Source: Halomonas halocynthiae DSM 14573 (GTDB lineage Bacteria; Pseudomonadota; Gammaproteobacteria; Pseudomonadales; Halomonadaceae). From it: a stretch of 64,000 bases of DNA. Every line of letters starts with the position of its first letter. Within the stretch, counting starts at the first letter, position 1. The notes below the pieces were generated by a model, which was not told the DNA's origin, ran no database searches, and saw only the letters and a program-made list of their open reading frames with translations. Where the stretch lies: assembly GCF_000425725.1 (NCBI RefSeq), contig NZ_KE384441.1, positions 356,062 through 420,061 of the forward strand. Reading direction: 5' to 3'. A program made the translations under genes and the position numbers. Of the stretch, positions 1 through 8,220 are shown piece after piece.

Positions 1-1
1 C

Positions 2-613
2 ATTTTTAATACTGACTTACTGTTGATAGACGTGTCTTGGGCTCAAGGTATTCTGATCTTTGTGGTCGCAACGGTAGCAATGCTGATATTTGCTGCGGCA
101 ACGCAGGGCTTCATGCTGACCCGTAACCGTTGGTATGAGTCGGTCTTGCTGCTGTTGATTGCATTTACGCTGTTCCGCCCAGGGTTCTGGATGGATATGA
201 TCGACAATCCTTATAGAGAAGCCGCACCGACCGAGTTCTCACAGGTCCTTGGTAGTGTTGAGCCGGGCACTGAGCTGCGCTTGCAGATTAGTGGCGAGGA
301 TTCTTATGGTTCACCGTTAACAACCTATATGCGCTTGCCTGTTCCTGACGGTGATGATGGTCAGGAGCGGCTCGATAACCTGGGCCTTGAACTGATGACC
401 CGTGACGGGCGCGCTGTTGTTGATATGGTGACATTTGGTAGTGAGGCGTCGAAGCTGGGCTTTGACTTTGATCAGGAGATTATTAAGGTTCAAGTGCCAG
501 AAGGCGGCCTGCCTAAGGAGTTGATGTGGATCCCTGCTTTCCTCGTCTTTGGGCTGGTCGTCATGCTTCAGCGCCGTCGTCGAGAAGATGACACCGTAAC
601 GGCGTCTGCCTGA
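2..613 (+). CDS. TRAP transporter fused permease, C-terminal end (partial)
   Basis: The reading frame is open back to the left edge, so only the last ~203 residues are present; the internal TTG at 23 is not a real start. A hydrophobic segment lies near the beginning (around ILIFVVATVAMLIFAAA), followed by a short second one, a soluble stretch of about 110 residues, a final membrane segment (LMWIPAFLVFGLVVMLQ) and a positively charged tail. This layout fits the DUF3394-type C-terminal extension of 4TM/12TM fused TRAP permeases, which use an ion gradient to import organic acids or related solutes supplied by a periplasmic binding protein. The universal stress protein gene follows directly and its ribosome binding site overlaps this stop codon, so the two are co-transcribed. 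The substrate cannot be told from this fragment. Family assignment is good from architecture and context, but the diagnostic DctM part is outside the window. Confidence 0.75.
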   Translation: MFNTDLLLIDVSWAQGILIFVVATVAMLIFAAATQGFMLTRNRWYESVLLLLIAFTLFRPGFWMDMIDNPYREAAPTEFSQVLGSVEPGTELRLQISGEDSYGSPLTTYMRLPVPDGDDGQERLDNLGLELMTRDGRAVVDMVTFGSEASKLGFDFDQEIIKVQVPEGGLPKELMWIPAFLVFGLVVMLQRRRREDDTVTASA

Positions 614-625
614 GGAGAAATGCGT

Positions 626-1054
626 ATGTACAGCAAAATTCTATTCCCTGTTGATCTCAGTGAAGAGGCATCATGGAGCAAGGCGCTGCCGACAGCGATA
701 GAGCTATGTCGGAACTTTGGTGCCTCGCTGCATGTGGTAACGGTTATGCCGGAATATCGTATGCCGTTGGTGGGATCTTATTTTCCTAAAGGGTATAAGG
801 AAAAGGCTCACGAGGCGCTGAATGAAGCACAGCACGCGTTCATTGCTGAGCATGTCCCAGAGGAGATTCAGGTACAGAGCGTGATCATTGATGGCTCGCC
901 TTGGGAGGGTATCGTTAAGGTAAGCAAGAAGCTGGGAGTGGACCTTATCGTTATGGCCTCACATAACAAGCGTCGATTCGCTGACTATGTTTTGGGGCCC
1001 AACACGGAGCATGTGGTGCACCACTCTAAAGTGTCGGTAATGATTGTGCGCTAA
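626..1054 (+). CDS. Universal stress protein (UspA family), TRAP-linked
   Basis: This 142-residue single-domain Usp protein begins MYSKILFPVDLS, the usual first beta strand, and ends with the nucleotide-binding type motif G-P-N-T-E-H-V-V-H-H-S and a VMIVR strand. The ATG at 626 is preferred over the one at 620 because the GAGGAG ribosome binding site at 612-617 is 8 nt from the former and only 2 nt from the latter. Small Usp proteins encoded next to TRAP transporters are known, for example TeaD beside the ectoine transporter TeaABC, where it binds ATP and modulates transport. Here the partner is a fused permease rather than a TeaC-type one, so regulation of that transporter is an inference from position. 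Confidence 0.9.
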   Translation: MYSKILFPVDLSEEASWSKALPTAIELCRNFGASLHVVTVMPEYRMPLVGSYFPKGYKEKAHEALNEAQHAFIAEHVPEEIQVQSVIIDGSPWEGIVKVSKKLGVDLIVMASHNKRRFADYVLGPNTEHVVHHSKVSVMIVR

Positions 1055-1086
1055 CGCTTGGTTATTTCGTTGGACCACTCTCTTGA

Positions 1087-1119
1087 ATACCAGCGCCTGG
1101 CAGGGCGCTGGTATTTTTT
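1087..1119 (+). terminator. Rho-independent terminator of the TRAP/usp operon
   Basis: A perfect 11-bp stem (1087-1097 with 1104-1114, ATACCAGCGCC and its complement) encloses a 6-nt loop and runs into a T tract at 1114-1119. It sits 32 nt after the usp stop codon and touches the 3' end of the convergent creA-like gene. Confidence 0.9.
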
Positions 1120-1657
1120 ATTCAGCAGCGGTGGTGTTGTCAGGAGTCTCGGGTTGGGGCGTGTAGGCCTCAGTGCCCCAGAGGGGAATGCTGCTCAGTG
1201 AGTGCTTGAAACTGCCCGACGTTTTCTTGGTGCTGTAAACGAGGTAGAGCAATACCTGTTGGTTTGCATCGTAGATGCGGCGCAAATTCAGGTTCTTGAA
1301 CAGTATGCTTTTTGACTTCCGGTGCAGCACCTCGCCGCTGGGAGACGTGTCTATGTCGGCAATCATCTCGGCGGTAATTGGGCCGGTTTGACGGCACGCT
1401 AGGCTGGAGTCAGACGGATCGGATAAATTCAAGTTAGCCTCCACGTTACTTAAGTGGCAGGTGATGCTGGGGATGTCAGGGTCCGTCAAACTTTCTATCT
1501 TGATATCCTTGGTGGTGAATATGCCCAATGACACATCGCCAACTTCATTTTCATTGCCACCACATCCGGCGAGAAATAACCCCATCCCAAGTATTGCCAT
1601 CACCTTGATGTCGTTTTTTGCCAGACCCTTTGCCATGGTTTCATTTGCCTCGTTCAT
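1118..1657 (-). CDS. creA: CreA family protein, predicted lipoprotein
   Basis: Residues from about 55 onward follow the E. coli CreA pattern: DPD-x-x-x-ITCHLS, a SDSSLACRQTGPI segment, then VLHRKSKSILFKNLNLRRIYDANQQVLLYLVYSTK and a short ISAVP-like end (SLSSIPLW). CreA is a conserved periplasmic protein of unknown biochemical role. Unlike E. coli CreA, this one has a lipobox (LAGC followed by G-G) after a hydrophobic stretch, so it is probably lipid-anchored in the envelope. The first ATG at 1657 has no clear ribosome binding site; the ATG at 1636 (MAKGLAKND) has a GAGG 11 nt upstream and would give a more typical signal peptide. The gene is transcribed alone, convergent with the usp gene. 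Confidence 0.85.
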   Translation of the reverse strand: MNEANETMAKGLAKNDIKVMAILGMGLFLAGCGGNENEVGDVSLGIFTTKDIKIESLTDPDIPSITCHLSNVEANLNLSDPSDSSLACRQTGPITAEMIADIDTSPSGEVLHRKSKSILFKNLNLRRIYDANQQVLLYLVYSTKKTSGSFKHSLSSIPLWGTEAYTPQPETPDNTTAAE

Positions 1658-2008
1658 GCTGGACTTATTGCCGCGTGACTATTGCCGTTTTACACATCGA
1701 GAGCGATGTTGCTCGCTCAATTCGAAGGGGATGTATAACACGATGCCTGATACGCTAATCTTCAGTTATCCCCATTTTCCTATCAGTGGGTGCTAACTAG
1801 AAGCTCTCTCGGCGGCCATGATCACTTTGACGTTGTTGGTGCTATGCCGCTTGCTGCCATGTTCGACCGTTCATGGTGGTAAGTCCAGCGCTAAGGTACG
1901 ACGAAGTTTTGGGTCTTGCTGACTGAGTCGGGGGCTTATCTTTCGCCATCGTTCGGGGGGCAGCTAAGCTCTTCATGTGTGTTACCAGCTGTTTAAGGAG
2001 AGGTGTCG
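1658..2008. other. Divergent intergenic region creA-nosP
   Basis: This 351-base gap between two divergently transcribed genes must hold both promoters. I find no convincing sigma-70 pair, no strong inverted repeat and no supported small gene. The only clear signal is the AAGGAG ribosome binding site at 1995-2000 that serves the following gene. Confidence 0.5.
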
Positions 2009-3196
2009 ATGATGACTGTGCCTGGTGATGTCGGAATAGCGTCACCGGATATTCAGTGGCCACATGCAGCGAGTAGTGCCTGCAAAAATCCTGACGAGGC
2101 GGCAGCGGAGCTTGCTTTAGCATTGAAGCATCCGGACTTGAGCTTTGTGCTGTTCTTTTGCAGTGCTGACTATCCTCTAGAGGCGCTAGGTGTCGCGCTG
2201 AATTCGGCATTTAGCAACGTGCGGTTGGCCGGCTGTACTACGGCGGGAGAGATAACGCCTTTGGGGTATGGCAGAGGTTGTATTGTTGCGATTGGCTTTA
2301 ATTATCAAGATTTTTCCGTGTCTTGTGCTCGTATTGAGAATCTGGAGCGTTTTACGCTGCCGTGTGCTCAGCAGCTTGTAGATGGGCTGTTGGCAGATTG
2401 TCGTAGCCAAGCACCGAGTCGTGTTGATCGTCGCTTTGCGTTGACGCTACTTGACGGTTTATCCAGCAGTGAAGAGCAGGTATTGGCGGCTCTGGAAGCG
2501 GCCCTTGGCGGGATCCCAAATTTTGGTGGCTCCGCCGCTGATGATAACCGCTTAACCGATACCTATGTCTTTGCCGACGGTGGATTTCATCGCGCCTCAG
2601 CGGTTGTATTAGTGGTTTCAACACCGCTGCCGTTTGAGGTGTTTACTACGCATCATCTGCGTCCGCGTCAGCAAAAGTTGGTAGTGACCCGGGTGGATGT
2701 TGAGCAGCGGCGAGTGCTGGAACTTAATGCAATGCCTGCTGCTGAGGCTTACTCCCAGTTGGTGGGTATTGCGCCGTCTCAGCTTGATGAGCGTGTTTTT
2801 GCCCAGCACCCCTTAGCGGTGCGTATTGGTGACCAGCACTATGTGCGCTCGATACAGCGAGCGGATGAGGAGGGCGGGTTGCATTTCTATTGTGCGGTGG
2901 AAAATGGCATTGTGCTGACCGTTATGCAAGCGGCTCCGATGCTTGATCAACTGAGTGAACTGTTGGTAGACCTTGATGCTAGGCTGGGGCCGCTTTCGTT
3001 GATTCTCGGCTGCGACTGTTTTTTAAGGCGCTTAGAGTTAGAAGACGAAGGGCTGATTGCGCCAGCGTCTCGCGTGTTAAGTGAGGCGGGGGTGGTGGGT
3101 TTTAACACCTATGGTGAGCAGCATCAGGGAATGCATATTAACCAAACCTTTACTGGAGTTGCCATTGGTGCTGCCGCCCGACTTACAAGCACTTGA
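2009..3196 (+). CDS. nosP: FIST-domain sensor protein, NosP-like
   Basis: A 395-residue soluble protein made of a FIST_N domain (about residues 25-220, with the conserved CTTAGEI and GGSAADDN segments) and a FIST_C domain (about 225-390). FIST proteins next to a cytoplasmic hybrid kinase gene are typified by NosP of Pseudomonas aeruginosa, a haem protein that binds nitric oxide and controls the kinase NahK. The next gene here is such a kinase and overlaps this one, so a NosP role is likely; haem binding itself cannot be read from the sequence. The start at 2009 (or the adjacent ATG at 2012) is favoured because AAGGAG ends 8 nt upstream; a GTG at 2003 is too close to that site. Confidence 0.8.
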   Translation: MMTVPGDVGIASPDIQWPHAASSACKNPDEAAAELALALKHPDLSFVLFFCSADYPLEALGVALNSAFSNVRLAGCTTAGEITPLGYGRGCIVAIGFNYQDFSVSCARIENLERFTLPCAQQLVDGLLADCRSQAPSRVDRRFALTLLDGLSSSEEQVLAALEAALGGIPNFGGSAADDNRLTDTYVFADGGFHRASAVVLVVSTPLPFEVFTTHHLRPRQQKLVVTRVDVEQRRVLELNAMPAAEAYSQLVGIAPSQLDERVFAQHPLAVRIGDQHYVRSIQRADEEGGLHFYCAVENGIVLTVMQAAPMLDQLSELLVDLDARLGPLSLILGCDCFLRRLELEDEGLIAPASRVLSEAGVVGFNTYGEQHQGMHINQTFTGVAIGAAARLTST

Positions 3197-4547
3197 GCCA
3201 CCCTATAACAGCGCTCGCGAACGCCGCATGGCGGAGCAGAATGCTCGGCTGAGGCGTATCTGTGCCTCGCTAATCGAACGAGTTGAGTCGGCTGGGCTTG
3301 CAGGAGGGGCACCCTATGCAGCGTTTGAGCACAGCGTACTGTTGGCCGAACAGGTGCGTGACCGTACCGAAGCGTTGCGACGCACGCTGGAAGAGCTGAG
3401 TGAGGCCAACTACCGGCTTGAGCAGGCAAGAGCTGAGGCCGAAGCAGCAAATCTTTCCAAGACGCACTTTCTCGCCGCTGTTAGTCACGACCTGCTCCAA
3501 CCTCTGAATGCTGCTCGGCTGTTCACAAGCGCCTTAGAGGATCAAGTACTGCCAGGTGACGCACCTCGACAGGTCGGTAATATTGGACGTTCGCTCAAGG
3601 ACGTGGAGTCGCTGCTTGGCACGCTAATCGACATTTCTCGTTTGGATGCTGGGTTGCTGCAGCCTGATGTCACGACATTTCGTGCCGATGAGCTGCTTGA
3701 TGTGTTGGCCGAAGAGTATCGCCAGATGGCCCACGCTGGCGGGCTCAGTTTTCATTATGTGCCAAGCTCAGTAGTGATTAAGTCGGATTTGACGCTCTTG
3801 GCCCGAGTCATGCGTAACTTTCTTAGTAATGCCTTACGTTACACGAACTGTGGTCGTCTTTTACTCGGCTGTCGGCTGCGTCAGAACGGACTAGAGATGA
3901 TTGTGGGGGACTCTGGGCCGGGTATTCCCGAGATGCAGCGAGATGATATTTTTCTCGAATTTCATCGAGGTGACTGGACCCAAGACACCGAAGACCGTGG
4001 CTTAGGCTTGGGGCTTGCTATTGTTGATCGTATCGCTCGCATGCTGGGGCATCCGCTTAAGCTGGTTTCGCGGCCAGGGGGGGGCTCCATGTTCTCGATC
4101 CTAGTGCCTTATGGGGAGGTAACCGAATACGAGGACAAAAGCACGACAGGCCGAACGCTGGATGACGGGCTGCGTGGCATGCGGGTGTGGGTGCTTGATG
4201 ATGATAACGTCATTCTTGATGGCATGCGTGTACTGTTGGAGGGCTGGGGGTGCCAGACAGTCCTCGCTTCAAGCACTGCTACGCTGGACGCGATGTTGGC
4301 GACGTCAAGCACAAAGCCGGCTGATGCCTTATTGGTGGACTATCATCTGTCCCGGGGTGAAACAGACGGCCTGAACGTTGCGGACCTGCTGCGTCAGCGT
4401 TTTCCGAATTTGGCCGTTATTCTGATTACGGCAAATCATGAGGCTGAGATTCGGCGCGAAACGCGCCAGCGCGGTTTTGGCTATTTGCTTAAACCGATCA
4501 AACCCTTACGGTTGCGAATGCAGCTGAATGCGATATACCACGGTTGA
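3168..4547 (+). CDS. nahK: Cytoplasmic hybrid sensor histidine kinase, NahK/ErcS'-like
   Basis: About 459 residues with no membrane segment. A coiled coil (roughly residues 55-95) leads into a HisKA domain with the phospho-acceptor at about His107 in AVSHDLLQPLNAARLF, a HATPase domain with N box NFLSNALRY, G1 DSGPGIP and G2 GLGLGLAIV, and a C-terminal receiver domain with acidic pocket LDDD, phospho-acceptor Asp in LLVDYHL and Lys in LLKPIKP. The H-box SHDLLQPL is the variant typical of the NahK/ErcS' group. The frame is open further upstream to an ATG at 3081 deep inside nosP; the GTG at 3168, with a GGAG 9 nt upstream and a 29-bp overlap with nosP, is the better start. The coupled overlap supports a NosP-NahK signalling pair. 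The kinase likely passes phosphate to an HptB-type or other partner encoded elsewhere, or acts on the LuxR-type regulator next door. Confidence 0.85.
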   Translation: MLPPDLQALEPPYNSARERRMAEQNARLRRICASLIERVESAGLAGGAPYAAFEHSVLLAEQVRDRTEALRRTLEELSEANYRLEQARAEAEAANLSKTHFLAAVSHDLLQPLNAARLFTSALEDQVLPGDAPRQVGNIGRSLKDVESLLGTLIDISRLDAGLLQPDVTTFRADELLDVLAEEYRQMAHAGGLSFHYVPSSVVIKSDLTLLARVMRNFLSNALRYTNCGRLLLGCRLRQNGLEMIVGDSGPGIPEMQRDDIFLEFHRGDWTQDTEDRGLGLGLAIVDRIARMLGHPLKLVSRPGGGSMFSILVPYGEVTEYEDKSTTGRTLDDGLRGMRVWVLDDDNVILDGMRVLLEGWGCQTVLASSTATLDAMLATSSTKPADALLVDYHLSRGETDGLNVADLLRQRFPNLAVILITANHEAEIRRETRQRGFGYLLKPIKPLRLRMQLNAIYHG

Positions 4548-4578
4548 TCAGCCTTGATATTCTTCTATGTTGCTTGCG

Positions 4579-5274
4579 TTACGTTGGTGTTGGCCACGGT
4601 AACCCACGGCGTGCCATATCGGCGGCAAGCTCGACCTGATCTGCGGCCAAGACGGCTTGTATGCGGCTTCTAACGTTGAGCTTGTAAAGAATGGCCGACA
4701 CATGTGTTTTGACTGTGGTCTCGGCAATATTTAGCTCGCGTGCGATGACCTTGTTGGCAGCACCCAAGGTCAACCGAGCCAGCACCTCAAGCTGCTTGTC
4801 GGTCAGAGAGTCTAGGCGTTTAGCAAAGGAGGGTGATGGTGCATCGCTTGGCGTTTCCGTAGACGTAGACACAGGGCGACGCATGATCTCCGATGGCAAA
4901 TACACATGCCCTTCTAGCATCTGGTGCAGCGCCGTAAGCAACGACTCTTTGGGGGCTGACTTAGGAATATAGCCCACCGCGCCGATGCTGATGGCCTCAA
5001 GGATCGTCTCTCGCTCGCGATCGGCAGAGATAATAGCTATTGGCAACTCAGGAAACCGCTCGCGTAGTTGTGTTAGGCCATCGAGCCCTTGAGCATCCGG
5101 CAGGTCTAGGTCGAGTAGTACCAAATCCAGATCATCGCTTTGGTCAAGCTGGTTGATAAGCTGCGCCAGCGTTCCGGTTTCGAGCAAATGACAGTTCGGA
5201 AGGCCGCTCTCGATGGCGAGGCTGAGGGCTTCACGAAACAGTGGATGATCATCGGCGATCATTAACGTAGGCAT
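4579..5274 (-). CDS. LuxR/NarL-type response regulator (AgmR/ErbR-like)
   Basis: The 231-residue protein has an N-terminal receiver domain (ADDHPLFREA, phospho-acceptor Asp in LVLLDLDLPDAQG, Lys in YIPKSAPKESL) and a C-terminal LuxR helix-turn-helix (LTDKQLEVLARLTLGAANK through TTVKTHVSAIL). AGGAGC lies 6 nt before the ATG. In Pseudomonas, regulators of this type (AgmR/ErbR) sit beside ErcS'-like kinases and control ethanol oxidation genes. Here the gene is convergent with nahK and divergent from the aldehyde dehydrogenase gene, the same functional company. Direct control of exaC-adhA is therefore likely but inferred. A perfect 9-bp inverted repeat lies in its 5' leader. Confidence 0.85.
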   Translation of the reverse strand: MPTLMIADDHPLFREALSLAIESGLPNCHLLETGTLAQLINQLDQSDDLDLVLLDLDLPDAQGLDGLTQLRERFPELPIAIISADRERETILEAISIGAVGYIPKSAPKESLLTALHQMLEGHVYLPSEIMRRPVSTSTETPSDAPSPSFAKRLDSLTDKQLEVLARLTLGAANKVIARELNIAETTVKTHVSAILYKLNVRSRIQAVLAADQVELAADMARRGLPWPTPT

Positions 5275-5296
5275 ATGAGCTCCTGTTCCGCTGTTT

Positions 5297-5318
5297 CCCT
5301 CCTCCCAAAGGAGGAGGG
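5297..5318. repeat. Perfect 9-bp inverted repeat in the regulator leader
   Basis: CCCTCCTCC (5297-5305) pairs with GGAGGAGGG (5310-5318) around a CAAA loop, 22 nt upstream of the regulator's ATG on the minus strand. There is no T tract on either side, so it is not a simple terminator. It could be an operator or an mRNA hairpin near the translation start. Confidence 0.6.
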
Positions 5319-5337
5319 TGATTGATGCTTATGACGT

Positions 5338-5383
5338 ATGTTGAACTCACTGGCTTTGGCTAACACTGATGTTAGTTCAACAT
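5338..5383. promoter_or_regulatory. 10-bp inverted repeat, candidate operator between regulator and exaC
   Basis: ATGTTGAACT (5338-5347) and its exact complement AGTTCAACAT (5374-5383) are separated by 26 nt in the 245-bp gap between the LuxR-type regulator and the aldehyde dehydrogenase gene. Position and symmetry suit a binding site for a dimeric regulator; which protein binds is unknown. Confidence 0.45.
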
Positions 5384-5519
5384 GGTTAACAAGCATGCCA
5401 GAGTTCGTGTGTGCAGAGCCATGCGGCCATTGGTAAAGGTTGCAAGAATAAAAACGGCTTGTGCTATTACCTCCGTAGATAACATCAACAATATTAAGAG
5501 CCAGAGAGAGGAAAACACC

Positions 5520-7040
5520 ATGATTTATGCCAACCCGAATAGCCCCGATGCCGTTGTTTCTTTCGAGAAACGTTACGGTAACTATATTGGCGGCGAGTTT
5601 GTCGCTCCTGTTAACGGCGTGTATTTCGACAATGTCAGCCCGGTTAACGGTGAGGTGTTTTGTGAAATTCCCCGCTCCAGTGCAGAGGATATCGACAAAG
5701 CCTTGGATGCGGCCCATGCCGCAGCGCCAGCTTGGGGGAAAGCCTCGGCGGCACAGCGTTCTAACGTCTTGCTGCGAATTGCTGATCGTATTGAACAGAA
5801 TATCGAAGCGCTGGCCGTTGCAGAAACCTGGGACAACGGCAAGGCAGTGCGCGAAACACTCAATGCCGATTTACCTCTGGCGGTGGATCATTTTCGTTAT
5901 TTTGCCGGTTGTCTTCGCTCGCAGGAAGGCAGTGCGGCAGATATCGACGCCAATACTGTCGCTTACCATTTCCACGAGCCGCTGGGTGTGGTTGGCCAGA
6001 TCATTCCATGGAACTTCCCATTGCTGATGGCGGTGTGGAAGCTGGCGCCCGCACTGGCTGCTGGTAACTGTGTGGTGCTTAAGCCTGCCGAGCAGACGCC
6101 AGCGTCGATTCTCAAGCTGATGGACGTTATTGGTGACCTGTTGCCGCCCGGCGTGATTAATATTGTTAATGGATATGGGGCTGAGGCGGGCCAGGCGCTG
6201 GCGACCAGCAAACGCATTGCTAAGATTGCTTTCACTGGCTCAACGCCAGTGGGTGCGCATATTCTCAAGTGTGCCGCCGAGAACATCATCCCTTCTACGG
6301 TAGAGCTTGGGGGCAAATCACCGAATATTTATTTCGCCGATATAATGAATGCTGAACCAGAGTTCATTGATAAGGCTGCTGAAGGCTTGGTGCTTGCGTT
6401 TTTCAATCAAGGTGAAGTCTGCACCTGCCCCTCTCGTGCACTGATTCAAGAGAGCATGTACGACGACTTTATGGCAAAAGTGATGGAGAAGGTTGGGCGA
6501 ATCAAGCGCGGTAACCCGCTGGATACCGATGTGCAGGTTGGGGCTCAGGCGTCTCAGGAGCAGTTTGACAAAATCATGTCTTACATGGATGTGGCCCGTG
6601 GCGAAGGCGCAGAAGTGCTGACGGGTGGTGACAAGGAATCTCTTGATGGCGCATTAAACAACGGGTTTTATATTCAGCCGACGTTGCTGAAAGGCAACAA
6701 CAAAATGCGCGTTTTTCAGGAAGAAATCTTTGGGCCAGTTGTCGCAGTTACCACCTTCAAAGACGAAGCAGAAGCATTAGCCATCGCTAACGACACTGAA
6801 TTTGGCCTGGGGGCTGGTGTGTGGAGCCGTGATATTAACGTGGCCTTCCGCATGGGGCGTGGCATTCAAGCAGGGCGCGTGTGGACCAACTGTTATCACC
6901 AGTATCCAGCGCATGCTGCTTTTGGTGGTTATAAGAAATCTGGCGTTGGTCGCGAGACGCATAAAGTGGCGCTGGAACACTACCAGCAGACCAAAAACCT
7001 GCTGGTCAGTTATGACATTAATCCCATGGGATTTTTCTGA
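5520..7040 (+). CDS. exaC: NAD-dependent aldehyde dehydrogenase, ExaC type
   Basis: The 506-residue protein is a full-length class of acetaldehyde/aldehyde dehydrogenase. It has [12 protein letters not shown], the cofactor segment FTGSTPVG, the general-base motif VELGGKSP and the catalytic Cys in [12 protein letters not shown]. The double-cysteine CTC form and the C-terminal [10 protein letters not shown] fit the ExaC/AldB group that oxidises acetaldehyde from ethanol. The ATG at 5520 follows GAGAGAGGAAAACACC, a good ribosome binding site; the longer frame from 5382 is upstream leader. An alcohol dehydrogenase gene follows, so the pair would turn alcohols to acids. The upstream gap holds an inverted repeat that may be bound by the neighbouring LuxR-type regulator. 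Confidence 0.92.
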   Translation: MIYANPNSPDAVVSFEKRYGNYIGGEFVAPVNGVYFDNVSPVNGEVFCEIPRSSAEDIDKALDAAHAAAPAWGKASAAQRSNVLLRIADRIEQNIEALAVAETWDNGKAVRETLNADLPLAVDHFRYFAGCLRSQEGSAADIDANTVAYHFHEPLGVVGQIIPWNFPLLMAVWKLAPALAAGNCVVLKPAEQTPASILKLMDVIGDLLPPGVINIVNGYGAEAGQALATSKRIAKIAFTGSTPVGAHILKCAAENIIPSTVELGGKSPNIYFADIMNAEPEFIDKAAEGLVLAFFNQGEVCTCPSRALIQESMYDDFMAKVMEKVGRIKRGNPLDTDVQVGAQASQEQFDKIMSYMDVARGEGAEVLTGGDKESLDGALNNGFYIQPTLLKGNNKMRVFQEEIFGPVVAVTTFKDEAEALAIANDTEFGLGAGVWSRDINVAFRMGRGIQAGRVWTNCYHQYPAHAAFGGYKKSGVGRETHKVALEHYQQTKNLLVSYDINPMGFF

Positions 7041-7118
7041 GTTCGCCGCGGTGTGCCGATGATACCGCCGTCACCAATTGGGGTGATGGGAGTCACAACA
7101 GTAAGACGGGAGATAGCA

Positions 7119-8144
7119 ATGGATAACACAATGAAAGCCGCGGTGGTACGCGCATTTGGTCAACCACTAACGATTGAAGAAGTTGAGGTTCCCCGTCCTG
7201 GGCGTGGTCAGGTATTGATCAAAATTGCGGCCTCTGGTGTGTGCCATACTGACCTTCATGCCGCTCATGGAGACTGGCCGGTAAAGCCTGAGCCGCCGTT
7301 TATCCCCGGCCATGAAGGGGTGGGGCATGTGGTGGCCCTGGGCGAGGGAGTGACCCATGTAAAAGAAGGCGATCGTGTGGGGGTTCCTTGGTTGTATTCT
7401 GCTTGTGGCTACTGTGAGCACTGCATGGGCGGCTGGGAAACGCTGTGCGAGTCTCAGCAGAATACCGGCTACTCGGTTAACGGTGGCTTTGCTGACTACA
7501 CACTGGCAGAAGCTGACTATGTGGGCCGGTTGCCCGATAACGTTGACTTTTTAGAAATCGCACCTGTTCTGTGTGCTGGGGTGACGGTGTATAAAGGCCT
7601 GAAAATGACAGACACTCGCCCTGGTCAGTGGGTAGTTATTTCGGGTATCGGTGGCCTTGGCCATATGGCCGTGCAGTACGCTAAGGCTATGGGGTTAAAT
7701 GTGGCGGCAGTGGATATTGATGATGCCAAACTCGCGTTGGCAGAGCAGCTGGGGGCAACCGTTACTGTTAACGCGATGAAGACCGATCCTGCGGCTTATT
7801 TGAAGCGTGAAATTGGCGGAGCTCACGGAGTGTTGGTGACCGCGGTGTCGCCCAAGGCCTTCGAACAGGCTCAGGGTATGGTGCGCCGAGGTGGAACGAT
7901 CTCGCTTAACGGCTTGCCGCCGGGAGATTTTCCATTGCCGATATTTGATACGGTGCTTAATGGTATTACGGTACGCGGCTCAATTGTCGGTACCCGCAAT
8001 GATATGCAGGAGGCGTTGGCCTTTGCCGGTGAAGGCAAGGTGAAAGCGACGGTCAAGAGTGACCGTATCGAGAATATCAATGCGATCTTTCAACAGATGA
8101 TCGACGGTAAGATTGAAGGGCGCATTGTGCTGGATATGCAATAA
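7119..8144 (+). CDS. adhA: Zinc-dependent alcohol dehydrogenase, AdhA/AdhP type
   Basis: The 341-residue medium-chain dehydrogenase has catalytic zinc ligands in [10 protein letters not shown] and GHEGVGHV, a structural-zinc cluster [15 protein letters not shown], and the NAD-binding glycine motif [17 protein letters not shown]. It matches the short AdhP/AdhA group that interconverts ethanol (or other primary alcohols) and aldehyde with NAD(H). The ATG at 7119 follows ACGGGAGATAGCA; the frame extends upstream to 7053 without a ribosome binding site. It lies 78 nt after exaC on the same strand and is very likely co-transcribed with it, giving a two-step alcohol to acid route. Confidence 0.92.
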   Translation: MDNTMKAAVVRAFGQPLTIEEVEVPRPGRGQVLIKIAASGVCHTDLHAAHGDWPVKPEPPFIPGHEGVGHVVALGEGVTHVKEGDRVGVPWLYSACGYCEHCMGGWETLCESQQNTGYSVNGGFADYTLAEADYVGRLPDNVDFLEIAPVLCAGVTVYKGLKMTDTRPGQWVVISGIGGLGHMAVQYAKAMGLNVAAVDIDDAKLALAEQLGATVTVNAMKTDPAAYLKREIGGAHGVLVTAVSPKAFEQAQGMVRRGGTISLNGLPPGDFPLPIFDTVLNGITVRGSIVGTRNDMQEALAFAGEGKVKATVKSDRIENINAIFQQMIDGKIEGRIVLDMQ

Positions 8145-8164
8145 CTCTCTCGCCGTGTTCTGTT

Positions 8165-8197
8165 TGATCCGGCCACCTTCAACAGGTCGCCGGATCA
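8165..8197. terminator. Stem-loop between convergent adhA and spy-like genes
   Basis: TGATCCGGCCACCT (8165-8178) pairs with AGGTCGCCGGATCA (8184-8197) with one mismatch around a short TCAAC loop. Neither flank has a clean T tract. Its place between two converging stop codons suggests a transcript 3' end or RNase barrier rather than a classic terminator. Confidence 0.4.
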
Positions 8198-8220
8198 GGC
8201 TGTGGTATTACTCGATATTT

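Noticed and set aside
1461..1796. Plus-strand 111-codon frame opposite creA
   Set aside because: It is the reverse of the creA gene and its upstream region, without a ribosome binding site or family resemblance.
1842..2210. Minus-strand 122-codon frame at the start of nosP
   Set aside because: Covers coding DNA of nosP and the gap; no site, no similarity.
5262..5717. Minus-strand 151-codon frame across the regulator-exaC gap
   Set aside because: Runs through the start of exaC in antisense and has no ribosome binding site; the gap is better read as regulatory DNA.
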